Shown piece by piece: positions 25,631 through 36,400 of a stretch of 64,000 bases of DNA. The stretch's first letter is position 1. Every line of letters starts with the position of its first letter. The stretch is from Norana najaformis. Lineage: Eukaryota > Annelida > Clitellata > Crassiclitellata > Hormogastridae. The translations under genes and the position numbers were made by a program. The DNA lies in the NCBI GenBank assembly GCA_964023275.1, contig OZ029916.1, positions 36,395,727 through 36,459,726 on the forward strand, given 5' to 3'. The notes below the pieces were generated by a model that saw only the letters and a list, made by a program, of their open reading frames with translations, was not told the DNA's origin and made no database searches.

Positions 25631-25863
25631 AACCGCAATAGATTAGCTATTTCAAATCAAATCCCCAAGAGCTAGGTTATTTGGTCAGTTTCATGTGCCA
25701 GGTCATAATTCGGGTAGGGAGATCAAGTCGAGACATGGCGCTATGGCAGAAATTGTTGTTTGTCATGAGGAAGGCCTAGTGCAGGAGCGGAAGCAGGCTG
25801 ATATTTCAGTCTGAGCGAAAAGTTGCAGGAGTGCTCTAGGACAAGCAAAATGTATCTGGCTCA

Positions 25864-25897
25864 TATATATATATATTATATATATATATATATACCT
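25864..25897. repeat. TA dinucleotide repeat
   Basis: Interrupted TATATA run of about 34 bp. Confidence 0.9.
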
Positions 25898-26261
25898 ATC
25901 TATAGATAGTTAGGAATTGAAAAGTAGCCTATATCTAAAAGAAACACATTGACGTTGAATAGGCTAATTGTATTTAAGCATTTTCCACATTCAGCATTGA
26001 GTTTTAATCAAAAACAAAACAGGGATACTTCAATCAACTTCGTAAAACAGAAGTAAAACAGAACCAATAAATAAATTATGCACAGATATAATTTAACAAA
26101 TCAAAATTGTCACAGGTTAAAAACTGATTTTCAAAACCCAACAAACTGTAACATTCATGAATTTGCAGCCAAGTTAGCTGTACGGTTGTACACAGTCAAT
26201 AAAAGAAACCAGTAACAGGCCTAAAAGGTAACACTGTGTCATACTTGGCTCGCAGTATAGG

Positions 26262-29200
26262 CTAAATGTTTAGTGTGTTGGTCGCTTGTGCACTAAATTT
26301 GATATCTGGTTTGACAGCAGCATCAGAGGTTGCTTTGGAAACTAATTCAGCTGCAGTATCTTCCGGAGCATCTCTTGTCTCAATAGAGGCTTCTGGGTCG
26401 ACAGCAGCATCAGAGGTTGTTGTGGAAAACTTTCCAACTGCAGAATCTCCTGGAGCATCTCTTGTCTCAATAGAGGCTTCTGGGTCGACAGCAGCATCAG
26501 AGGTTGTCTTGGAAAACTTTCCAACTGCAGAATCTCCTGGAGCATCTCTTGTCTCAATAGAGGCTTCTGGGTCGACAGCAGCATCAGAGGTTGTCTTGGA
26601 AAACTTTCCAACTGTAGAATCTCCTGGAGCATCTCTTGTCTCAATAGAGGCTTCTGGGTCAACAGCAGCATCAGAGGTTGCCTTGGACATCTTTCCAGCT
26701 GCAGAATCTCCTGGAGCATCTCTTGTCTCAATAGAGGCTTCTGGGTCGACAGCAGCATCAGAGGTTGCCTTGGAAACCTTTCCAACGGCGGTATCTTCTG
26801 GAGCACCTCTTGTCTCAACAGAGGTTTCTTCTTCTGGGTTATCACAGCAGCATTGGTCACTTGTTTCTGCTGTCTCCCTCTGTTAATGACAAATTGTAAA
26901 ATTATTGAAGCAAACATATTAATCAAATTAAATAAAATAAATCTCCATCAAGAAAACAAGGAAAACAAAGGTGCTGTCCTGAAGTTGTTATGCCCAATTC
27001 TTAGATCTAAAGTTTTGGCACAAACTTTACTAGAGCAGTCTATCAAGTCACCAATTTACATTTTTGGTGGTTGACAGACCAAGTCAGGATGTTAAATAAT
27101 CTAGTCCTCTCGACTTGCTAATTCGAACACCAAAGTAATGCAGGGTTACAATGAAAGTATGTAACATGCCATGATAGCCTAGTGTTTGCACCTCAGCCAG
27201 TGATTCTTCAACCGGTCCATTGAACTGTGCTTCTGAGGCGTAGCTATAGAGCTGCTCAAACAAGTGTATTACCATTACCTTCTACCGGAATGAATATATA
27301 TACTGGCACATTGAAAGCAAACCTCTGAAAGTTTCTCAAACATTCCAAAATAGGTTTTCTTATCCTTCTGTCGCAAGTCCCACAGCAGGCGCTCATTAAT
27401 GGACAGCTGAAACCGGGCAGTTCGGTTGTCTGGATCAATATTCAGAACAGCTCTGAAGTCCTTCATTGCATCCTCAAAGTTTTGCAGACCATGGTTTGCC
27501 TAAAAGAAAGGACGCACAAATTCACTGATACATGCCAAATCTAATCTAATGATTTCTATAACGTTGCTTAATCATTGTGCACAGAGTATCCACTGGGTGG
27601 CACCCATAATACAAACTCGTAAGCTCGATTGGAGAAGCCCAGTCAAAACCTAATAGGTTAGAGAAACCAAAAGTTAGGCTATAGTAGGTATGCAAGCTGA
27701 AACCGACAAATCTTAAGTTTCAACAGACGAGTCTTAAGCTTAGACTTGTGAGTCTTTGTCTAAACTTCTCATTTCTGACCCACAGAAATTCAACCTGGCT
27801 TCTCCCATGAATTTGGATTTTGATTATTTCACTTGAAGCGATCTTTGAGTGATGCCTTGGGCATAATGATACCCTACAATACTGCCACGGATTCATTTTG
27901 TGGACCCCAGTTATCTGCCATCTGTAGCGAAGGCCAGTCGTGAAACCACCCCTACACCTAGAGGTATGATAAATTACTCGGGACACAAAATAATAAGGCA
28001 CCGGTAACACATTTACTTACTCGCCTCTGGAAACTGCTCAGCAGTGTGGTCCTGAGTTCAAAAGAACTTTCAGCTGACGTGCAAACACAATCACAGCAAT
28101 CCAATGACAGGACACCTTTTTACAATACTGCACAGGTGTCAACATAAGAACAGCTAGATGATATTGAATGAGCAAACTGGACTAACTTGGCCCCTTCTGT
28201 ACAATGCCTTCTCGCATTTTGGGTCAAGGGTTAGGGCCATGTTGCACGCTTCAGCTGCGTCTTTGTATCGGTCCAGTTTCAGAAGGCAGGCCGCTTCATT
28301 GAGGTAAGCCGCCAAGAGCATAGAGTGGCGCTGTTCTTTGGCACTGCCTTCCAGCAATTCTTCAAACTGCAAATACTCGATCACTTTCCTGTAGAACCTT
28401 AATGCCAGCTTTATCTTTCCTGCCTACAAACAATATTCTGAACTTTTACTTGCATATATGCATTCATATCTTTCATTCATGCACACATTTATATAGCACT
28501 ATAACATGAAATAACTCTTCCACGTGTGGGGGCCTAGTTAACTGTTTTTGAAAAAACCGATGTCTCACGACATTTTACAGCAAACTTTGGCCCAAGCAGG
28601 TTGCTTACAGATAAGACTAGGAATATTAGGTGTCCTATTGTTTTCTATTGATGACATCAGTTTTACATGATGCTGACCTTGTAATAGCAGGTGCCTTTCT
28701 CTTTAGTGATGACGGACTGTTTGAGTTTCTCCTCCAGAGTCATATCAAAGAACTCTTTTACCTAATTAGAAATATTAAAAGGCAAAGCAAGAAATTAAAT
28801 GTCTTATTTAAAGTTTGAATTAATCAGTAAATTCAAGTTCTCCAATCTTTTCATATTTCAGACTGTGGACCCTGAAATCTAGGCAAGGGCCAGGGTCTGT
28901 GTGATCCGAAGTGTTGCAGCCCTCCAGTACCAGGCTTGGTCACAGTGTGGGCCAACAAAAGCGGAAGGTGTTGGATAACACATGGGGTGAACATCCCCAT
29001 AAGGGTTTTCCTATTATCAGATAATTCCCTGATTAAACAGATCTGAAAACTTGCATCAAGATTTAATACTGTAATCCTGAAATTGAATCATCCTTCAACC
29101 AAGCTTCTGAGGAGTTCCTACGGAAGTGCATAAACAAGTGTGTTACCTTTACCTTCAGTTTTTATGGCACCCCATTTTCTGCTGACATTCTTTCAATGCT

Positions 29201-32200
29201 TACCCTTTCACAGCTTCTCAGTTCAACTTCGTATACAAGGTCCGTGTTTGGTGGGATAGAAAGTGCTGGACATCCCTCAGCACCATAGGCCAGACCAGAC
29301 TTAACTTTCAGCCTCGATTTCTCTCCTCTAGAAAATCGTTTCAGTGCTATCTCCAATCCCTCCACTAAGCCAACCTCTGATCCTTCACCAAGCTGAAACC
29401 GAACCACTCGATCCTCAAAGACAGCATCGTTGCATCTGCCAACAACGTGAACTGCAAGCAGGAAAGGCAAATCTTTGTAGTGTTTAGCAATATAACAGAA
29501 CATTTATATAGCACCTTCTGAAGGGCTTTATAGAAGCATTCCATGCGTAAAAGAATTTAACCATATTTAACTATTTTTATGCAATCTGGTTAGCAATTTG
29601 AAATGCATAAGGTAGTGTCAGTCATCATTTCACATGCCTCTAAAAACAACAAGTCCTAGAGTTGAAGGATATTTGTGCTTAAGAACACACATTAAACAGA
29701 CAACAAAGAAGATGCTACATGTAGCTATCTGTATGTAATGTAAGACAGCCCAACATTTGTAGACCGTGTGTATGAATGTAAGTATGTATGTGTGGTAGAG
29801 TTCCTTTCTACCGATTGCGATGATTATTCTCGTCCAGTTCGCATTGTACAGTTTTCATCTTTTATTCTCGAAATGTCATTCAGCACTTGAATGTTCTTCG
29901 AATGATTGTTTGACATAACGCGAGCGCGATTCTAGTTCGATTGTGGAGCGAGCCAGAAGCCTAAGACAAACCTTTACTCTATCTTACCTGGTAGTGTCGC
30001 TAAGACACTAGACACTACTCTGACTACATTTCTAACTGCGTTCTATCTCCGAGAGTAGAATCTCAGAGCTAATCGACTGATCTCTATGGTATCTCAAACC
30101 AGACTCTCTTAGTATAGATCCTGTCTGAGGTTCTCTCGTCCGGCGATATGTGTCAGACCCCCATTGGTCAATAGTTATGGAGTTATTCCGGATAGTCTAT
30201 TTGATTGGACGCTAGGATTCTCTTTGTCTGAAATCTTCAGCTTAGTTTGCCTGCGTACCTCTCTCTGTCTGGTTCCGTGTTGCTCTGTTGATCTTGGCGT
30301 GTCCTCTGGCTTGACTCCGTTTCTACCTGCGTCTGTATCTGTACATGTTTGGCCTTATGTATTCTTGCCTGTATCTGCAAGCTCTCTGATTGGGCTGGTG
30401 AGTCAGTTGTATGAAATCTAAGATTCCTCTACCTGTCTGAACCAAGTAATAAATCAGACGCCCTCCTGACTACTCGCTGACCGGGGCCGCTGATGTAAAC
30501 CAGGTGTTGGTATCAGTTCTCTGCGATTAGCTGTCTTCTCTCTTCCTAACCTCCAATAACTTCTATAGTGGCTAGACTTACTGTGTAGTGTAATATACTA
30601 CAATAGCCTACTCAAATTAACTTGGCTATATATGTACATATTTATATATGTAAGTATCTAGATATGTAATGTAGCATCTTTTAAGTGCCTCACAAAAGCT
30701 GCCTACACTAGACTAAGCAGAGTTAAAATTCATTAAGAACAAAATGCTCGTCAGTAAGTAAACAATGCTCGGATGACTAAACAATCATATAGTAATGTCA
30801 CACAGTGACCATGTTTGCATGTGAAATTCTGATCAAAGACTGAATCTAACTTTCACAAGTGGCTCCATCATTCGGAGATCCAATTCCTTCACCCCTCTTC
30901 AGCCAGCTTCTGTAAATACTACCATCTCCTTCCTCTGAAATATCTTCACCTGCACCACAACAAAGCAACTAATCATTAGAATCACAAACGCTACACGTCA
31001 CACGACCACAGATAAAATGAAAATTCCAGCTTGATGCTCCAGTGATCTGGTGCAGTGAGCCCCACATTCGATACATAATGTACTCAGTCAAACTGAACTC
31101 TCTTAAATTCAGTCCCATTTGAGAAGTGATCCAATGACCTCTTGAACAGAGGTGCAACTCACTACAGATGTTAATATCAAAGTCAGGTACACAGCTGTAG
31201 GCTAATAGTATGTCTAACAGTGTCTCTTATAATGCAGTTGTTGTTTTAGCATCACTGCACACAAGACCGTATTCAAATGGGTTAAAGGGTTCAACCCCCA
31301 GAAACTTTTCCAAATTCATCTTCACCAAGTGGGAAAATGAAAGGTTAAGAATAAACTCTGAAAGCAGAAAACTATCATCAAGAATCATGGAAAGCAGGAA
31401 AGTATTAAAGGGTCATATAAAACAGGGGAACTAGCTTAGGTCTTCAATTTATCTGCCTAGGCCTATAATAAACCCAGCAAGGTAAAAATCTGAAACCCCT
31501 TCCTGTACAAATGCTTGACTACCTTAAGTTACACTATACAGTCTAAGGTAATGTAATTTCTAACTTATTCATTTAATAACATGCTTCAAGGAAAGGCAGC
31601 TATTTATAAGCAGCACAGTTGAAATAAAGGGCAAACAGATCAGACCTTGCCAATCCAGCAGTTCAATATCAACCATCAGCAGTGTGTTTGGTGGAATCTC
31701 TGGTGGGCTTCCTTTTTGTCCATAAGCATAGTCCCAATGAACCTGGAAAGCTGCTTGCTCTCCACATTTCATGGACATGACCGCAATGTCGAACATTCGC
31801 AAGTGTGTACCTAAATCACAACAAAAGAGGTCAAACTGAACAAATTGTTACATTCTGGTAGTAAGGAGGCACGAGCGTCCTATTTCACATACAATGTATG
31901 GTGACTAAAAAAACGTTCTGGTGTTTGACCCAAATGAGTTGTTTGACATTATGAAGAAGGTATTTACCGCTTCCGACAGTAAACATGAAAGGCTCCTCTC
32001 CACTCGAGTCGAACACTGTGCCACTCGAGTCGAACACTGTGCCATCTGCTAGCTTTCCCTCATAACGGATCGTGACCGTATCTCCATTAACCGGGCGATC
32101 GCAGCCGCGTCCTTCAGTTCTGACAAACTTTGTTATGCCGCCGTCTTTCTCTGGAGTCACATCAACGTAGGAAGTCACATCTGTTGGAATCTTCCGACCA

Positions 32201-32301
32201 AGTTCGTAGTTATCTGAAAAGGGAGTTTTAAGATTTTCCACTTTTAAAGTTGTGTCGCCTACTGCTAATTCAATTTGGGAAGAACCGACAGACATTTTCA
32301 A
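26262..32301 (-). CDS. FKBP51/52-like co-chaperone with repeat tail, eight exons
   Basis: Peptidyl-prolyl isomerase family protein, probably an Hsp90 co-chaperone. Exons: 32301-31968, 31810-31646, 30949-30851, 29451-29204, 28761-28678, 28423-28187, 27499-27323 and 26879-26262. All phases agree and give 653 residues (651 from the second Met, MSVGSS). FKBP domain 1 (about 30-160) has VTIRYEGKL, DGTVFDSS (duplicated) and DYAYGQKGSPPEIPPN. A linker GEDISEEGDGS leads into FKBP domain 2 (about 175-280), containing VVRFQLGEGSEVGLVEGLE. TPR helices follow (EFFDMTLEEKLKQS, then AAYLNEAACLLKLDRYKDA and ALYRRGQANHG). The last exon adds about 200 residues of acidic 29-residue repeats that vertebrate FKBP51/52 (about 459 residues) lack. 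Introns carry mobile DNA. Confidence 0.93.
26314..26835 (-). repeat. 87-bp coding minisatellite in the FKBP last exon, six units
   Basis: Units start at 26314, 26401, 26488, 26575, 26662 and 26749, all beginning ACAGCAGCATCAGAGGTTG. The 87-bp period is a multiple of three, so each adds 29 residues (DPEASIETRDAPGDS and flanks) to the FKBP tail. The same periodicity opens long frames on the plus strand and in a second minus frame; those are shadows. Central units are nearly identical, the end units more diverged. Confidence 0.95.
27840..27895 (+). mobile_element. LINE 3'-end remnant
   Basis: GATTTTGATTATTTCACTTG, then GATGCCTTGGGCATAATGAT parallel the stretch at 48410-48505. It is a non-coding insert in an FKBP intron. 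Confidence 0.45.
29790..30520 (+). mobile_element. Possible LTR remnant followed by a tRNA-Met primer site
   Basis: This block in FKBP intron 3 differs from its surroundings (pyrimidine-rich, less AT-rich). It contains AATAAA at about 30450 and is followed at 30507 by TTGGTATCAG, the classic initiator-tRNA primer-binding sequence of Ty1/copia elements. The 5' edge is guessed at TGTGGTAGAG. A proper CA terminus and a second LTR were not found, so this is tentative. Confidence 0.3.
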
Positions 32302-33480
32302 AATTATACAGGTCTACTGTGTAATTAACTTAAGAATTATGTATACTTTTAGACGAATATTTGAATTATCAATGCAAATTCGACGTTTAAACGCCAACGT
32401 CTGCTGCTCATTCGCCCCAGTATTATGCCTAATAATTCAGTTAACTTTTCTAGCGCTGCTTTAGAAATCTGCTCTCAGCTTCTCTAAACATTGTTATAAA
32501 AATCGAAGCTTAAAAATCCGTTTGATATACGCATATTACAAATTCTGTGAAACATTTGATTTTTATGTTTTGACCGCTTTGGCTAGAGATGATTCTTTGT
32601 AGCAGTACCTAACCAATGTAACTTGTCACTTTAAAAGTTTATCTTGCATTTCTTGCTGATGATTAACTGGACGTCGAACAGGCTTTGATTTCCGTTTTGA
32701 TCCAAAGGTGTCAAGAAGATAAGGTTAAACACAAATTTAAGGATAAGCCAAAATAACTAAAATTTGTTTCGATGCAGCCAACATACTTATTTGGTGTAAG
32801 ATTGTTGAATTGGTGCTATTGTATGAAATTATTGCCAAATTATTCGGAAATCGAGACCCATGCTGTTTTATCTTCGCAAACTGAATTAATTAATTGGATC
32901 AATATTTGTAGAAGGTGATACTTTTGCTTTTGATTTTCCCCATGGTCTACGCTTAATATTTTAAAGATTTTATGATCAATGTGAGCGATAATGTGCGATG
33001 TTCCACCTCGCCTCTGATATATATGCATATCATAGTGATTTTACTAATGCTACATTATGCATCGTTTCCGTGCGGAATTTTTAAATATGCCGTTTCAGTT
33101 ACACTATCATGTCGATTTATTGATTTTGATCAATGCCATGATAGAACGAGTGCCGATCCTGCGTAAACAGTGATTGGCACTTGACATACTGTTATGTGTA
33201 AATTTATCAAGCATCTCAAGGTACCCATCGAAAAAACGCATTTAAGACTTGCCTGTTGGAAACATACCATAACACTGGGGTTCGTATTTATTTCTAGAAC
33301 TTTCTGGCGTTTGAAGGGTTTAATCACCTCCGATCTAGTATTTAAAAAACTTGTAACTGGTCAGAAGACCTTTTCCTGATATGTACAGACACATCCTTTA
33401 TCCAAAATTGAATTAATAAACACAGAGCCTTATAATCTGGCACAAATTTGTGCATATATATGATTTTTGTGTTTAGAAAA
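32302..33480. promoter_or_regulatory. Head-to-head intergenic region of FKBP and MRE11 genes
   Basis: Divergent start codons at 32301 (-) and 33481 (+) are about 1.18 kb apart, so both promoters must lie here unless upstream untranslated exons extend further. GTGTTTAG just before the MRE11 ATG could be an acceptor after a non-coding first exon. No TATA box or CpG-rich core is obvious. Confidence 0.45.
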
Positions 33481-36400
33481 ATGAGTGTTGAATCTGGAGT
33501 CGACGGTGATTCTTTGGGTGACACGATGAAGATTCTTATTGCCACGGACATCCACCTTGGCTACATGGAAAAAGATGGAGAGCGCACAAATGACTCTATA
33601 AATTCATTTGAGGAAATTCTGGAAATAGCTGAGAAAAATGATGTTGACTTTATCCTCCTAGGTGGTGACTTATTTCATGAAAACAAGCCATCACGGAAGA
33701 GTATTTATGGCTGTATCGAGCTATTGAGGCGATACTGTTTAGGTGACAAGCCTTGTTCTGTGGAATTTCTCAGCGATCCTTCGATTAACTTTGGCCATAC
33801 ACATTTTCCTGTGGTGAATTATGAAGATCCAAACTTCAATGTTGCCATTCCTGTCTTCTCAATTCATGGTAACCATGATGACCCAGCAGGTCAGGGAAAT
33901 CTCTGCTCACTTGATCTCTTGCATGCTGCCGGTTTTGTGAACTATTTTGGTAAGGTGTTGTCATTAGAAAACATAGAAATCAGTCCTCTGTTGATGCAGA
34001 AAGGCTCGACGAAACTGGCCTTGTATGGCCTCGGTTCAATACGAGACGAGCGACTGCATCGCACCTTTTGCCAGAAGAACGTTAAGATGCTCAGACCAGT
34101 TGAGGACAAGGATGATTGGTTCAACGTCTTTGTGCTTCACCAGAATCGAGCTAAGCATGGCCCAACAAACTACATTCCCGAGCAATTTCTTGATGATTTT
34201 CTAGACCTCATCGTATGGGGTCATGAGCATGAGTGTAAAATTGAGCCATCGTGGAACGGCGTCCAGAATTTCTTCATCACACAACCTGGTAGTTCCATAG
34301 CAACATCACTCAGTGATGGAGAAACAAAAGAGAAGCATGTTGGGCTTCTCTTCATCAACAAAAAGACATTCAAACTGAAAAAGATCAGGCTCCAAACAGT
34401 GAGACAGTTTTATCTAGAGGATATTGTGCTGAGCGAGACACATGTTAAGCCAGAAGATCCGAATTCAGTTAAAAAGATCGAAGCTTACTGCAGTGAGAAA
34501 ATGGAGGAACTTCTGGAGCAAGCTGGTGAGAATTTTCATTTGTTATGAAAAGTAACCCAGCTGTTGTCATAGTGTTGAGAATTCAGTATTGCTCCTTCTA
34601 AGGGCTTACAAAAGACCTTGCAAACGATATATAAATTCTGTGTTATTCGGCAGATGTTGACAAAATGATTGTCTTTTAGAGTCTTAATTTGACCAAAAAC
34701 TATGTATTTTCATCTCTGCTCGTCACATTCAGTGCATTAAAGTCGTTAGATTTAGGCATTTATAAGTGCAAAAATGCCAGATTTAAGTGAAAATGTATAG
34801 ATTTGGATATGTTTGACCAAAATATGTTAAAAAGTCAGTATACATGACCTCAGCTGAAAACGCCTTTCCGACTCATTTTTGGAAAATTATGTGGTGTGAC
34901 TTAAGACTAATTTAGTCAGAGCGGGTCACATAAAAGGACTTGTCAGCACCTTTGAGAGGCCGTTAAAAGCACTATAGGAGTGTTCATGTATCATAGTTCC
35001 ACCATTAACTATAAACTATTTGGAGACTGTTTTGATTTGATTAAAATTCTTATTGTTATGAGTATGATTTGATGTCTCTCCGCCTTCATTTGAAATTGAG
35101 TTTTGTGTTTCCTTTAAATGGCACTATATAAATTTATGATATGCTGTATTACATTCCTCTTGGTTTGTTTGCTAGAGAAAGAGAGAATTGGAAATCGAAG
35201 AATTCCTGAAAAGCCGTTGATTCGGCTTCGAGTTGACTACAGCGGAGGTTTCGAGGTCTTCAGTAACAACAGGTAGAAACATTTCTAAGCTTGTGAACGT
35301 ATAATTTAACTGATTCTTTTATTTTCCACAGTTTATATTTAGTGCCATTATTAATGGCAAGAGTGACTTTGCATTAATAACATTGATCATTCTAGCATAC
35401 AGCTGTGTGCACTTCCTAGCCTTTAGTGAACTGCTTGAGACATGGGGTAAAGGGTGCATGCATTCCCACATAGTTATCTGGTCATGCTTATGGAATATGT
35501 GTTGGTCTTAAATCTATTTCTCCTTAGGGTTTTTCTGTGTCTTTCCAGATCACCTATCTAGTTTTTGACCTGATCAAGCCTAGATTTTGACATTTGCTTA
35601 AAACGTATCTATCTGTGACCTTCATTTTATGCCTTTAGCTTGATTACAGTGGTGCTATAGAAATTCTCAGATCAGATGAGATAACTGTATTGTGTTTGTA
35701 TGATGTGTTTGTTGTATTTCGGGAGTTTGTGGTTTTCCTGTTGAAATCTGTTTTGCCTAGATTTGGTCAGAAGTATGTGGATCGTGTGGCCAATCCAAAA
35801 GACATCATCTATTTTCACAGGCGAAGATTCATGAATGCAGATCGACTGTCCTCGAAAGCAGGTCTCTATCATGCTGAGAATTGTATTGGGGAACAGGAAA
35901 CTGCCTCTTACCAGTTAAAACTATCTACCACTGAAGATAAATTTTGCCCATATATTTTGCTGCAGCATGCAGGTCTTTCCTCACGATGTTTACAACAACT
36001 GAAGGGCTCCCTGGTCTTCTTTTCAGAATACTCAAGTTACTCACACCTTTAAAATCACATGATATGATCTTTGGTTGAGGTCTTTTTGTTCTTTATGGTG
36101 TATATTGTGGGTCATGCTTTATTCTTTAGATTTTCTTTAATTCTTTAGCTTAGCTTAGCTTAGCCAAACATCAATTCATGAATCTGAATGAAATAAGTCA
36201 TATTACAGTAAAAGTTTGGTAGGGCACATTCCATTAATGCGCTAATTCAGTTAATGCAGCAACATCGAGTCTCCCAACGATACCAAATTAACACGCAAAA
36301 TTCATGGCGAACAGCAGTTCGTGTACATCCAACAATATGCTGTAAGGCATTTCCTGCTTTTTATGTTTGCCAGTACTGGTGGGATGTATCACTTATATAT

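Larger units (their letters stand above)
24620..26261. other. Region between FKBP end and bHLH start (both minus strand)
   Basis: Must contain the 5' end and promoter of the bHLH gene; TTTTAG seven bases upstream of its ATG suggests an untranslated first exon further up. It also contains an AAGT run (25256-25282), an R1-like motif (25415-25455), a LINE C-terminal remnant (25500-25630) and a TA repeat (25864-25897). TTTAAT at 26002 (ATTAAA on the minus strand) is a possible polyadenylation signal for the FKBP gene, about 255 bp past its stop. Confidence 0.4.

Noticed and set aside
26266-26886. 206-residue plus-strand open frame, Ala/Ser/Glu-rich
   Set aside because: It is the antisense shadow of the 87-bp repeat in the last FKBP exon; the minus-strand frame joins in phase to seven conserved exons.
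33448-33480. Upstream in-frame Met for MRE11
   Set aside because: The 11 extra residues are hydrophobic and not part of the family; the ATG at 33481 is better placed, and a splice acceptor-like GTTTAG precedes it.
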